42,774 bases of DNA, from contig NW_006920893.1 of assembly GCF_000417875.1 (NCBI RefSeq), forward strand, positions 47,940 through 90,713, read 5' to 3'. Source of the DNA: Pseudozyma flocculosa PF-1 (taxonomy: Eukaryota; Basidiomycota; Ustilaginomycetes; Ustilaginales; Ustilaginaceae). Shown here piece after piece: positions 32,073-42,041 of the stretch. Position 1 is the stretch's first letter; each line of letters starts with the position of its first letter. The position numbers were made by a program, and so were the translations under genes. Under the pieces are notes generated by a model. It ran no database searches, had not been told where the DNA came from, and was given only the letters and a program-made list of their open reading frames with translations.

Positions 32073-32893
32073 CTAGCCCGGCGCGAGCGTGCAGGGCCGA
32101 GGGGGGGCTGGGCTGCGCTGCTCTGCTTTCATCGAAGTTGGTGTGTTGCGCCGCCATCGCCACCGCTGCCGCCGTCGACGTGGTCATGATGACGCAAGTT
32201 CAGAGCCCTGCCAGTACGTGCTAGGTCGGGGGGAATCGATGTGCCTCTAGAGTAGTCAGACTCAACCGGGGATTGTTGGAAACTGACCCGCCGAGCGGGA
32301 GGTCTGGAAGACGTGCACGGCAGGCCATGAGCCGAAGGGAAGGGAAAAGTGCAAAGTGCTGCCGCCGCCGGACAGGCCAGGCCAGGCCAGGCCAGGCCAG
32401 GCCGCGCACGTGCGGCAGAGGAAAAAGCGACACGACCGCACCTAGACGCGGCTTGGCGGGCGGGCGAGATTTTTGGCGGGGGCCAGCTCAGCTCAACTCT
32501 CGGGTTGCGGAGGATGGGTGGCAGGCCAGACCAGGCCGGGCGGGGTCCATCCAACACGACAGCACCCACCCAACACGGCTGGCAGGGCTCTGCCTGGCCT
32601 GCCTCCACCACCAACACCAACACCACCAGCACCACCGCCAGCACCTTCATTGCCGCCACCAGCATCCACATTGCCACCGTCGCCGTCCGGAAAACCTCAT
32701 CTACGTCCGATACCGCTCTCGCCGGGCCCTCTTCGCCAGCACCACTTTCTGAGCCGCTTGCTGGACTCGCATTCTCCACGAGCTTCGGGCATACATCCGC
32801 ATCCCGCCTGCGGCTGCCCAACTCACCAGGCCGACCCATCCGCTCCTGATCTTGCCGCTTCCCGGACTCTCCGGATCGCACACACACACAGCC
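32073..32893. other. Intergenic, upstream of borealin gene
   Basis: 820 bp with no supportable gene. Five GGCCA-type pentamers lie at about 32374-32402. CCAACA/CCACCA triplets near 32600-32640 and a CACA run at 32880-32890 lead into the borealin start. Confidence 0.6.
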
Positions 32894-34639
32894 ATGCCGC
32901 GCAAAGCCCGCGCAGCGACCAAGGCGACCGACGAAAACACCATAGACCTCGTCTCGGACGCCGATCCCCAGCCCGCCTCGAAATCCTCGTCCCGCTCCAA
33001 ATCGTCGTCGTCATCGGCGGCAGCAGCAGCGGCTTCCTCGTCCGGAAAGTCGACGACGGCGACAAAGACGAAAAAGGCAGCGGCGACGTCCAAGAAGAAG
33101 AAGCAGCCCCTCTCGGCCAGGTCCGACAATGCGGCGGATGCAGACGACGACGACAACGACGACGACGACGGCGACGACGATGACGAACAAGAGGCGGAGG
33201 TGATCAAGACCCCGACCAAACCCAAGCCCAAGACGACGAGAGGGAGAAAGGCGAAGAAGGTCGCCGTGCAGCAGCAACAAGACGACGAGCCGACCGTCGT
33301 CACCCCGCAGAAGATCCCAGAGGACCAGGTCAAGACCTTTTTGGACAACTACGACCTCGAAAGTGAGCGCCAAGCGGCTCAGCGCCGGCCTTTCCTTGGT
33401 CCTAATCTCGCAGATTGAACGCATAGGGCTAACTTGTGACGTCCATGCTTGCCTCCCTTGCCCCGTCACCTTCGACCGTCTCCGTCCGCCCCCTCGCAGC
33501 GCACGAACGCCTGACACGGCTGACCGCCACCCTGGAGCTGACGATCCAGTCGGCCCAGACGTACATGGACCTGTCGCTCTCGCGCATCCCGCGCGCCGTG
33601 CGCGAGCTGACGCTGGCCGACTTCATCGACGAGTACGGCGCCGATATCCACGCCTTTATGGGGCGCGCGCCCACAAAGGCGCTCGAGCGGAACCGCAAGG
33701 AGTGGGAGGAGATCAAGGAGAGCTCGTCGCCGCGCAAGAAGCGCAACGGCGACGCGGGCGAGGACAAGGGCAAGAGGGCAAAGAGGGGCAAGGCGGGTGA
33801 GTTGGATCGTTGCAGAGCGCGGAGGCGGACGCGGTGCGATGCGATGCGGCGCAGGATGGACAGCAGCCGTCGGCCTCCGCCCCTCTGACACTGTCTCCTC
33901 CCTCCTCTCCCGCATCCACGTCGACCATTTGCTCCATCAGCCAAGCCGACGGAGGCGCCGGCCTCGTCGTCTGCTGCCGGTCCCTCTGGTACATCTGGGT
34001 CGACGACGACGATGGGCAGGGTCCGCACAGCGAGGCGCTCCCGACTCGCATCGTCGGCTTCGGCCTCGGCCAACAGGGTGGGTCTCGGATACTGCCCCTC
34101 CTTTTTGCTCTTACCCACTCTCAGGCCTCGTCCTGCATCGGTACTGATCCAGTCCGGATCCCATCCCCTCCCCTTCTGCCACCTCTTCGACTCGTCAACG
34201 CAACGCGCTACGACAGGCGACGTCTCCACCAGCACAGGCCCGGCGTCCGGCAACGGCCACATCGGCATCCGCATCGACGTCGTTGAGACCCTTCCCGACG
34301 CTCGACACGTTCTCGCCCTCGCTGCCCGCCCTCGCCGCCACGCCGCCCCCTGCCGCCGCTGCGGCTTCGACGACGGGCACCCGCGGAGGCCGCGCGGCGC
34401 AACCGGGCGAACTGCTCCACTACCTCTCCGTCAATGGCTCGCCCATCTGCGGCGTCCTTGGTCCCGATGGCGTCGTCAGACCCGTCAGGTTCCTCGATCG
34501 TGACCCCGCTGCCCGATCCGGTACCGGTGTCGCCGCTGCGGGTGCAGGTGCGGGTGCTGGGGCAGGTTCGGGGAAAAAGAGGACGACGGCCAGCTCATTG
34601 GTCGCCGCTGCGGCTGCTTCCGTCAGGAAAAAGAAGTAG
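32894..34639 (+). CDS. Borealin / Nbl1-like chromosomal passenger complex subunit
   Basis: Borealin bridges survivin and INCENP in the chromosomal passenger complex that targets Aurora B to centromeres and the spindle midzone. Exons: 32894-33362, 33500-33796, 33941-34077, 34217-34639; introns of 137, 144 and 139 bp, all GT-AG; 441 aa. Residues 1-140 are disordered with a Lys-rich block and a long Asp run. The Borealin N-terminal helix region spans about 142-205: FLDNYDLE joined to THERLTRLTATLELTI, then LSRIPRAVRELTLADFIDEYG, a close match to the family's RIPKxLRxMT signature. A basic segment (MGRVRTARRSRLAS) resembles the central basic patch of borealins. A C-terminal piece near 365-395 (LLHYLSVNGSPICGVLG) resembles the C-terminal borealin domain. 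It is longer than budding yeast Nbl1. The last acceptor (CGACAG, exon 4) was chosen by frame and is the least certain. Confidence 0.85.
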
Positions 34640-34974
34640 CACACCCGACCGACCGACCGACCCTCGTTCCCCACTCCCTCTCTGGTTCTGGTTATGGCAG
34701 ACGATCGTAGATCTGCAGAGCATGTTGGTATTGCGTCTCCCTTGGGGGGTCCCTCACCCACCTCCCCCTTTGTTGGTATACAGCGCGCGACGCTCGATAC
34801 AACGACGACGAGCGACGAGCGACGGCGCGCGAATAATCCATCCCTTCCTTCGATCCTTCCCTCCATTCGTGCATGTCCACCTGCCTGTCTGGTCCACGAA
34901 GACGACGACGACAACAGCGACAACGACGACGACGACGACGATGTGCACTACCGCACCGCACCGCACGGTGACCA
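34640..34974. other. Convergent intergenic region
   Basis: 335 bp between the borealin stop and the F-box-like gene stop, with no gene. It holds CCGA repeats near 34648-34664 and GAC triplets near 34901-34940, and ends in CCGCA pentamers. Confidence 0.65.
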
Positions 34975-36850
34975 TCACAGACGGAGGTCCTGCCGCCCAT
35001 GTTCGAGGTTACGCGCGACGAGACGGAGCCACTCGACGGTGCCTCTCTCGTAGGTCCTGATCCGGCTCGGACCCTGGACAGCCGGGACCGATGCGGAGCG
35101 CGCCTGGTCGACAAAGAGGGTGTACGGGTGCGGCTCCTTGGGCGGCAGGAAGGGGAGCGACTTGAGCCCGCCCTCGAGCGTGATGGGCTGCCACTCGCGC
35201 GAAAACGGCGGCAGGATCATGGGCGGTTCCCAGTGCTGCTGCGGCGCGGCCGACGACGACGAAGACGATGAAGGTGCTGCCGATGCGCTTGCGGATGCGC
35301 TGGCTGATGACGATGCGGCTAGGCTGCGTCGGGATCGCTTGGTGGCGCGCGCATCGAGCCCTTCGCCGCTGCGGGTGGGCACGTAGTTGGACAGGGCGGG
35401 CGGCGCGGACGCAGGCGAGGCGGGCGGCGTGTCTTCGTAGTCGTGTTCGTTGCGCCTCGGCCGACGCCCTCTCCCATCGCCCTCCTCGCCTCCCTCGTCC
35501 TCCTGGCCGTCGTCGCTGATGTCCGACGCGCGCTCGCGGTAGTCGCCCACGTCCCAGTTGGGGCAATCTGCGAGCTCCTCTCCTCGCACGTGGTAGACGG
35601 CGATGGCAAAGTGGATGGGGTAGGTGATGTCGAGGATCTTTTCGCGCACGCGCCGCCAAAAGGTGCGCGGGTAGGTGCGGCCTCCGTTTTTGGAGCTGGC
35701 GTCGGTCAGGTGGATCTCGTAGAGCTGGAGGTTGGGCAGTGCGACGCTGTAGAGGCGCATGCGGGCCTTTAGGGACCTTGCGACGTGGCGCGACGAGCTG
35801 CAGTGCACCATGTAGGTGGAGCTGAGGAAGCGGTGGTCGGGGAGGGCGGTGGCGGCCATGCGGCGGATGATGGCGCGGCCGGTGTCGCCAAAGGCCTGCC
35901 TTGCGAAGCGGTCGACGGTGACGACCTGGGTGGTGGTGTCGTTGAGGAGGTCAAAGCTGCCGTGGCCGTGGTTGTCGCCGCGGACGAGCTTGGGTGCGCC
36001 GAAGCGGATGCGGCGGAGAAAGTGCATGGGCTGGAGGACGGACTCGTGCCACTCTTCGTAGCCGTGGAAGTCGGTGTCGACCCACTGGAGGCGGGAGAGG
36101 GCGCCGCGCGGGAAGTCGACGGGGGACGCGTCGGTGAGGTCGACGTTTGCCTGGAGGTTGCGCATGTAGAGGATGTTTGGGCAGCGGTGGAGGAGCGTCT
36201 TGTACTGGCGGCTGGATGCGCAGGGCTGGTCGGAGCGGGTGACGGGCAGGTCGAGGGCGATGACGAGCTTTCCGAGCGAGGGGTTCGAGGTGATTGCGTC
36301 GCAGAAGGACTGGATGCGGCGGTTGAGGGTGACGAGGTCGGTGGGAGGGGTGCGGGAGCGGGTGCGCGGGCGCGACGACGACGTCGAGGCCAGGTGCTTG
36401 GTCGAGGAGGCGGCGGTGGCCGAGGTGGATGGGGGCGAGTTCCAGTGCGATGCAAACAGGACGGTGCGGTAGAGGGCGGCGCGGCTGGGCTTGAGCCAGG
36501 ATCGGCGCACAAGGCACACAGGCAGCCAGATCGGCGGGGTCGGCGAGGTGGGCGGCGCAGACGGGGATGAGGTCGACGAGCTCGGTGGGCAGCTCAGCCA
36601 GCCATGTCGGTGGGGGTGGTGGCAGGTGTGGCAGGTGTGGCAGGTGTGGCAGGTGTGGCAGGTGTGGCTGCCATGGCGAGGCAGCTAGCGCTGCTGAAGA
36701 GGATGTTTGTGGTGGCGGTGCCGAGAGGGGATGGCTGGCGGTGGGCGGGGAAGCGTTCGACGACGATGACGAGGCCGACGATGACGACGACGAAGAGGCG
36801 ACGACGCTGCTCGAGTCAGGGATGCGCGGGTAGTAGCGGGTGGGGTCCAT
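34975..36850 (-). pseudogene. F-box-like protein gene with apparent +1 frameshift
   Basis: Two overlapping minus-strand frames together make one F-box-like protein. The first, from ATG 36850, is Ser/Pro-rich with a PHL repeat, then LAELPTELVDLIP...ADPADLAAC. The second continues at once with CLVRRSWLKPSRAALYRTVLF, as in fungal F-box domains (LPxEL...CRxW...LYR). One surplus base near 36517 within TGTGTG separates them; the span is 1876 nt, one more than a multiple of three, giving about 624 aa if discounted. No intron of plausible size fits, since the homology is continuous. Downstream, about 400 residues include conserved-looking ILYMRNLQANVDLTD and RFGAPKLVRG, then an acidic and Ser-rich region. 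F-box proteins are SCF ubiquitin-ligase adaptors. It could be a sequencing error, a real loss-of-function allele or a frameshifted gene, so typing it as a pseudogene is provisional. Confidence 0.6.
36621..36665. repeat. Five 9-bp tandem repeats in the F-box-like gene
   Basis: Five perfect GGCAGGTGT units. On the coding (minus) strand they encode a Pro-His-Leu repeat just ahead of the F-box. Confidence 0.92.
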
Positions 36851-37808
36851 GGCTGCTACGGAGGGCGAGCCAAAGGGGCGAGCGAGGATGATGGTCGCGG
36901 GAGAGGAGGAATCGAAGAGCCAGGGAGCGGGGAGCCAGGGAGCGAGGAGCGAGGAGTGATGGAGCGGCCAACCACCTCAACGATGGCCAGCCCAGGGCCG
37001 AGGCAGCAGGGAAGGTTAGGTAGATGGGCCAGGTGGTTGGCGGTGGCAGGCCAGGGTGGCCATCCTTAGGCTGAGAAGAAGCCCAGGCGAGGCAGAGGGA
37101 GGCCAGGCAGGCCAGGCAGGGAAGCGTCGATTGGCCGCACCAGATCGAGCTGTCAAGCTCGGCAAGACGCCCATTGCGTCCACCCCGACGCGGCCCACGC
37201 CGTCGGACTTGGGTCCAGCGCCTAGCCTCTCTGCTCCTCATTTTATCGTGCGAGACGTGGGGCCGCGCCATGCCACCCATCTCGGCCACGCCCCGCTCGC
37301 CTGCCTCGACCATATCACTGCCTCTCTCTCTGACCTGACGCGCGCAGGCTCAGCACCCCTTTTTCGGATGCATGCCGAACCACATCTTCTATCGGAGCGT
37401 CTAGGAGCATGGCCTGGCGTGGTGGGCCCAGCTGGTCAGCCTCGATGAGGGTACCCCTGCATCCCAAAGGCGCGCGCCTCGCTGCCGCCGCCACCCTCCA
37501 GACCACCACCACCGTGGCAGCATGCCACCCCCACGCATCCAGCCAGATGGTTTGGCTGCGCATCCCTTTGGCCTTCTGCCGTGAAAGCCTCTCCCTGACT
37601 GGGCTCTGGTCGTAAATAGACCGGACAGCTTCCCTCCCCCTTCACCACCTTGCTCCTCACCACCACCACCACCACCACCAACCCACCCTCTCTCGTCCCG
37701 TAGCCCCCTTCTCCTGTCCCTTGCCCTCCTGCATCCCCATCACTCTCGCTCTTCCCATCATCAGTCTGAGTGACACCCCCCTCCTCCTCGATCTCCGCTT
37801 CACGCGCC
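36851..37808. other. Divergent promoter region
   Basis: 960 bp shared by the F-box-like gene (-) and the P-loop gene (+), with no gene. GGAGCGAGGAG-type repeats near 36917-36957 are the minus-gene leader, and GGCCAGGCA repeats lie near 37100-37120. On the plus side GTAAATAGA (37612-37620) is a weak TATA-like site about 190 bp before the ATG, followed by a strongly C/T-rich leader with a CCA triplet run (37659-37681). Confidence 0.6.
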
Positions 37809-40800
37809 ATGGCACACCTGCCCTCCAAACTTGTGCCACCCGCACCCGCGCCCGCCGCCGGCGTCGGCGGCAACGCCACCACCCGTGTCGACACCAACGC
37901 CATCCCCGCTGCCTCATCCCCCATCACGCTCACAGCCCCACCTGTCCCCAAGACGGACGCTCAGATCGACTTCGAAGCCCCCTTCCACGGCAATGCACAC
38001 CATCACCTCGATCGCCACATCCAGGACCAGATGCGTGCTTACTCCTCACGCTCGCATTTCGGCCGCATCATCCCCATCATCCAGTCGCCGGGGACCGGCA
38101 AGTCCAGGACCTTTGACCAGACCATCCGCACAATACACCCTGGTCTTCACATCTCCCTCGATTCGGAAGCGGCCTGGCCGCTCTACGACCTCGAGATGGC
38201 CAGCTGGCTCTGCCGCCACGGCGTACCTGCTGCCCATCCAGGCTCTGGTCGCGCGGGTGACGGCCTCGGTCCCCACTGCTACCCGGTTCGCACATTCGCA
38301 CTCGTATGGATCGAGGCCATAGCTCACTGTGCAGCCGCAGAAATCCAGGCAGCCTTGCCGACAGACGAGCAGGGCTGGCCTATCTCCGACGACTCGCACC
38401 ACGGACCGCCGCCGGCTTCGTTTGCAGCCATCTTCTACAACCACATGGAAAGCGCCGTGGCGGCGTCTCCCTCCGTCTCCTCTCCCCCCTCGACAGACAC
38501 GCGGCGTAGGCGCCTCTTGCAACACGTGTCGGCCCGTCTCCACCAGCACGCGCACCTCATCACAAAGCCCACCAACGATGCCGTCATCAGCCTGCGCCAA
38601 CGCGCATCCAAGGCGCTGAATCGTTTCGAGGCCGCCATGTCAGCCGCCGAGGAACGCCAACACAGCGCCACCGGCAGCCAGGACCGCATCTTCTTCCTCC
38701 TGGCCCTCGATGGCGCTGCGCTCGTGGAACCCGCCCTCTTGTCCGAGCTTCGTTTCCAGCTGTTCATCATGGAAGGCTACGAGCTGCCTTTCTGCCCTCA
38801 TCTCGTGCTCGTCCTCATCGGCTCCAGCACATGCCTCGTCTCCGACGACAGGCCCTCGGTCAGCCTGATGCCCGGCGGAAACTACGAGGACAGGATGCTG
38901 CTGCCCGAGTTCAGCTTCCTGCCTTATGGCGCCGCCTTCCGGGATCTTGCCCCGGACGTCACGTCTCCGCACGGCAAGAGGTGGCAAGTCCTGCTCTGCC
39001 TGCTGTCGAAAAAGGGCAGGCCGCTCCTCGACACCCGGCAGGTCAAGGTCGACTTTAACACGCAGTCGCTGGCGAGCATCACCTCCCTTGGGCCTCTCGT
39101 CGGGGCCGTCTCGTTGCACAAGCTCAAGACGGCGTTGCTCAATGCAAGTGGCAGGCGCCTGGCCCATATCTCTTCGTCGTCGTTCGCGCTCGCGATCCGA
39201 GAGACTACATTTCCTCCGTATCAGGAAGTCAAAATGTTCGCCGGTGTGGACCAGAATCTGGCAGTTCTCGGCAAGAGGCTTTGCCTGCGCTTCGAGGGCG
39301 GGCGGGGCATGTTCGAGATCAGATGCTTCCTCCAGCGCCAGGTAAAGTGCCACCTAGGCACAGTCCGCCGCGTCCGGCCAGAGTCCTTGACGCCCGAGAT
39401 ATCGGCGCCCTCGGAGCCCCTGCTCAGCCTCGCCGCCGCCGACCTGTTCCGGCAGCAGGACCAAGAGCCGGGCTGCTATGACAACTCAGAGACGGTCTCG
39501 CAACGCTGGAAGTCGGCCATCCACACGTTGCGGATCGCGCATAAATTCTACGGACTCCAGGCCGGTCCCAAGGGGGAGCTCGTCGTGTGCCTCCTCCTGG
39601 CGCAGGCAATCGACTATGCCGTCGTTCAGAAGCTGCGTCACGAGTACGGGCGCAATGACGCGCGCTTCCGCGACGACATTACCGACTCGACCATCAAGAT
39701 GGACTGGAGGCTGGGCGGTACCCTCGAGCCCTGCTCGTTGGGAAGGTGGCTGGACCAGCTGTTTGGCGAAGGCCCCCTCGACGCTGCCCTCGATGGCTAC
39801 GAGACCAGGGTCAAACGGGACCTGGAGCGGAGACAGAGCGAAGCCGTCGTAGAAGCGGCAGGGGCCACGCCGTCGCAAAAGACACCTGCGCCGGGCAAGC
39901 TGTCGAATACGAAGGGGCTCCGGTGGATCAAGAATCGACTCTATCACAGCCGGATCAACTTTACGCACTTTGTGCCGCTCGGCGACGGACCGATCGCGAC
40001 CATCTCCAAGGATCAGCTCGCCAGGCTCTTCGTCGATCACGCCGCGCTCCTCGTCACCGGGTCTCGCCAGGCGGGCTGGGACATCTTGATCCCCGTCCTC
40101 GAAGGTGGCGAAGGCTGGGACCGCGACGAGACCATCATCAACGTCGACAACTTCACGTTTCTCGCCGTTCGGATCGTCAACCGCTTCGACTTCCCTTTCG
40201 ATGCTCCAGAGTCGTCTTCGGAGTCGGCACGGAACCTGAACGAGCACGACTGTCGTGTCAGTCCCCCTCGACTCATCGGCGAGGTGACGCCGCCGTCGTA
40301 CTATACGGAGCCGGTCGAGTTCTCGCTGTCCATCGAGCTGGAACACCGGCCTCGCAAGAAAGAGGCCGCGTGGCGGTCGGGATCCTCTTCGGCACCGACA
40401 GGGCCGCCGTCGTCGTCGTCGTCGCCGTCGTCTTTGCCGGCTCTGAGCTACGACCCACTGAGCAGCGAAGATGGACAGCGGAAAAGGCTCCACTTCCATG
40501 CCCGTGGCCTCGAGGCATTCGCCTGCGCCTCTGACAGGAGCGAGCAAAACGAGAACCTCTACGCGCTCATGGGCGTCATCAAGATGCGTGATCGCACCGA
40601 TACGGAGTGGGAGCGCGTCGATCGAGAGGCTTGGCTCACGCTGCAGGGACGGTACACGCTGTACGAGCCGGCTCCTCCCATTGCCGTCGCCGTCGCCGAC
40701 GACGCAACTGCCTCCGCTTCTGCCTCTGTCTCTGCCTCTGCAGCTGACCCGGCTACAACGACTGCCGCCGAAGCTTCCGCTGCCGACGCTCCGGCCGGAG

Positions 40801-40985
40801 ACGCTCCGGAAAATTCACACGACGCACCCGCCGACGAGCCCATGGACGAGGCGCCCGACCAGCCCGCCGACCAGCCCGCCGACCAGAGTGTGGAAGGCGC
40901 CGGAGGCAGCACCGACGAGCCGGTCGACGAGGATGACGGCCGCGACGAAGGCGATGATATCAAGGTCGGCGACGCCGCCTACTGA
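37809..40985 (+). CDS. Large P-loop NTPase-like protein, possible degenerate nuclease domain
   Basis: Intronless, 1058 aa, in a region where most conserved genes have introns. After a disordered Pro/Ala N-terminus, IIPIIQSPGTGKSR (Walker A; K98, S99) is followed by a possible Walker B, FFLLALDGAAL (D301). LPYGAAFRDLAP and KKGRPLLDT come later. About 590-605 reads GELVVCLLLAQAIDYA, about 716 reads INFTHFVPL, and about 756-763 reads GWDILIPV. From memory, this order matches large, lineage-expanded basidiomycete proteins with a P-loop and a C-terminal PD-(D/E)XK nuclease-like domain, where an Asp in the last block pairs with a later Gln-x-Lys. Here D758 is present, but the later strand reads FLAVRIVNR, with R788 and V790 where Gln and Lys are expected. 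The last 90 residues are an Ala/Asp/Pro acidic tail. There is no signal peptide. ATPase likely; role unknown. Confidence 0.75.
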   Translation: MAHLPSKLVPPAPAPAAGVGGNATTRVDTNAIPAASSPITLTAPPVPKTDAQIDFEAPFHGNAHHHLDRHIQDQMRAYSSRSHFGRIIPIIQSPGTGKSRTFDQTIRTIHPGLHISLDSEAAWPLYDLEMASWLCRHGVPAAHPGSGRAGDGLGPHCYPVRTFALVWIEAIAHCAAAEIQAALPTDEQGWPISDDSHHGPPPASFAAIFYNHMESAVAASPSVSSPPSTDTRRRRLLQHVSARLHQHAHLITKPTNDAVISLRQRASKALNRFEAAMSAAEERQHSATGSQDRIFFLLALDGAALVEPALLSELRFQLFIMEGYELPFCPHLVLVLIGSSTCLVSDDRPSVSLMPGGNYEDRMLLPEFSFLPYGAAFRDLAPDVTSPHGKRWQVLLCLLSKKGRPLLDTRQVKVDFNTQSLASITSLGPLVGAVSLHKLKTALLNASGRRLAHISSSSFALAIRETTFPPYQEVKMFAGVDQNLAVLGKRLCLRFEGGRGMFEIRCFLQRQVKCHLGTVRRVRPESLTPEISAPSEPLLSLAAADLFRQQDQEPGCYDNSETVSQRWKSAIHTLRIAHKFYGLQAGPKGELVVCLLLAQAIDYAVVQKLRHEYGRNDARFRDDITDSTIKMDWRLGGTLEPCSLGRWLDQLFGEGPLDAALDGYETRVKRDLERRQSEAVVEAAGATPSQKTPAPGKLSNTKGLRWIKNRLYHSRINFTHFVPLGDGPIATISKDQLARLFVDHAALLVTGSRQAGWDILIPVLEGGEGWDRDETIINVDNFTFLAVRIVNRFDFPFDAPESSSESARNLNEHDCRVSPPRLIGEVTPPSYYTEPVEFSLSIELEHRPRKKEAAWRSGSSSAPTGPPSSSSSPSSLPALSYDPLSSEDGQRKRLHFHARGLEAFACASDRSEQNENLYALMGVIKMRDRTDTEWERVDREAWLTLQGRYTLYEPAPPIAVAVADDATASASASVSASAADPATTTAAEASAADAPAGDAPENSHDAPADEPMDEAPDQPADQPADQSVEGAGGSTDEPVDEDDGRDEGDDIKVGDAAY

Positions 40986-41031
40986 CGATGCCCGTCAGGT
41001 CCACCCTTGCTGCCGCCGCCGCTGCCATCCC
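40986..41031. other. 46-bp convergent 3' junction
   Basis: Only 46 bases separate the stops of the P-loop gene (+) and the orphan secreted-protein gene (-). The 3' UTRs of the two genes must therefore overlap as antisense RNA unless transcripts end almost at the stop codon. Confidence 0.8.
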
Positions 41032-42041
41032 TCAGGCCGCGAACACGACCTGTTCGCCGTCGACTTTGGCGGTGTGGACGACGGTGCCCTGGTCGGCGCT
41101 GGTGCAGGTAAACACCTGCGTGTGCTGCTGCGCGGAGGGGAGGGGCTTGTCGAGGGTGAAGCTGAGGTCCTTCCACGACCATCCGCAGTCGTTCTGGTTG
41201 GCGTGGTCGCCGATGCAGCCCGAGTAGAAGGCAAAGGTGTCGAGGTGCAGATCCGCATCGGACGGGCGGGCGCTTCGGTAGCGGGCGGCGGGCACGTCCG
41301 ATCCGCCCAGCCTGGTCCCGACCTCGAGGTGGCGGGCCGTGGCGTCAAAGTAGATCTGTGGCGACGTGCGCAAGTCGGTCACGGTCGTCGAGACGATGCC
41401 GGCCTTGGCGTACGCCGCCGTGAGCGGCGGGTGCAGGTCGATGTTGACCTCGCGCTTCCACTCGGGCGCCCCCGATCCGCGCGCCGTCGGGTTGTAGACG
41501 GTCACGAAGGGCTCGGAACGCTGTCCGTTCTGCGCACTTTCTGATGTGGCACCCGGTCGAGGGATAGGATCGAATCGACGACGATGACAGGGTCAGAGGG
41601 CGAGGGAAGATGAATGGTCAGGGTATGTTAGCCTTTACATCCTCTCCGTCCCCTCGCGATGCGGTTGCGGATGCGAAGCGACGCTGCGGTGGAGCGAGCG
41701 ATTCCGGGCGGGTACGTACGATCAAAGAGCATCGAAGCGTGCCATCCGGAACTGTAGAAGATATCGGATCCCAAGGTATACTCTGCGCGGTCGACGAGGA
41801 AGCCGCGCGGCGCGGTGTAGGTGCAGTTGCGGGACGATACGCCGCGGGAGGTGGGATCAAAGAGACCGGGTTGGGTCGGGTCCCTCGCTGTCGCCTTCGC
41901 CTTCGTCGTCGGGTTGTTTGAATTGGGGCTGGAGAGGGTGGTGTCCTGAGTTGGTGGCTTGTTCGGACCGACTGCGACTGCAGCGATGGAGGAGAGGGAG
42001 AGGGAGAGGTAGGCGACGAAGAGGGGTACGAGTCGAGACAT
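41032..42041 (-). CDS. Orphan secreted protein with four cysteines
   Basis: Exons, minus strand: 42041-41720 and 41540-41032, with a 179-bp intron (donor GTACGT, acceptor ACATCAG); 276 aa. The signal peptide MSRLVPLFVAYLSLSLSSIAAVAVG is clear. The mature part has four cysteines after cleavage (RNCTYTAP, SGCIGDH, NDCGWSW, FTCTSAD), so two disulfides are possible. Alternating hydrophobic strands (REVNIDLHPP, GIVSTTVTDL, LSFTLDKPL, TVVHTAKVDGEQVVF) suggest a beta-sandwich. There is no GPI signal. I do not recognise the family. The ATG at 42041 is supported by a TATAAAA box about 90 bp upstream. The phase-1 splice restores MLFDQSAQNGQ, the only acceptor that keeps the frame. Confidence 0.78.

Noticed and set aside
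36480..36525. A short intron explaining the F-box frame change
   Set aside because: The only GT-AG pair that fits is about 35 bp, shorter than any intron here, and removing it would delete conserved F-box residues.
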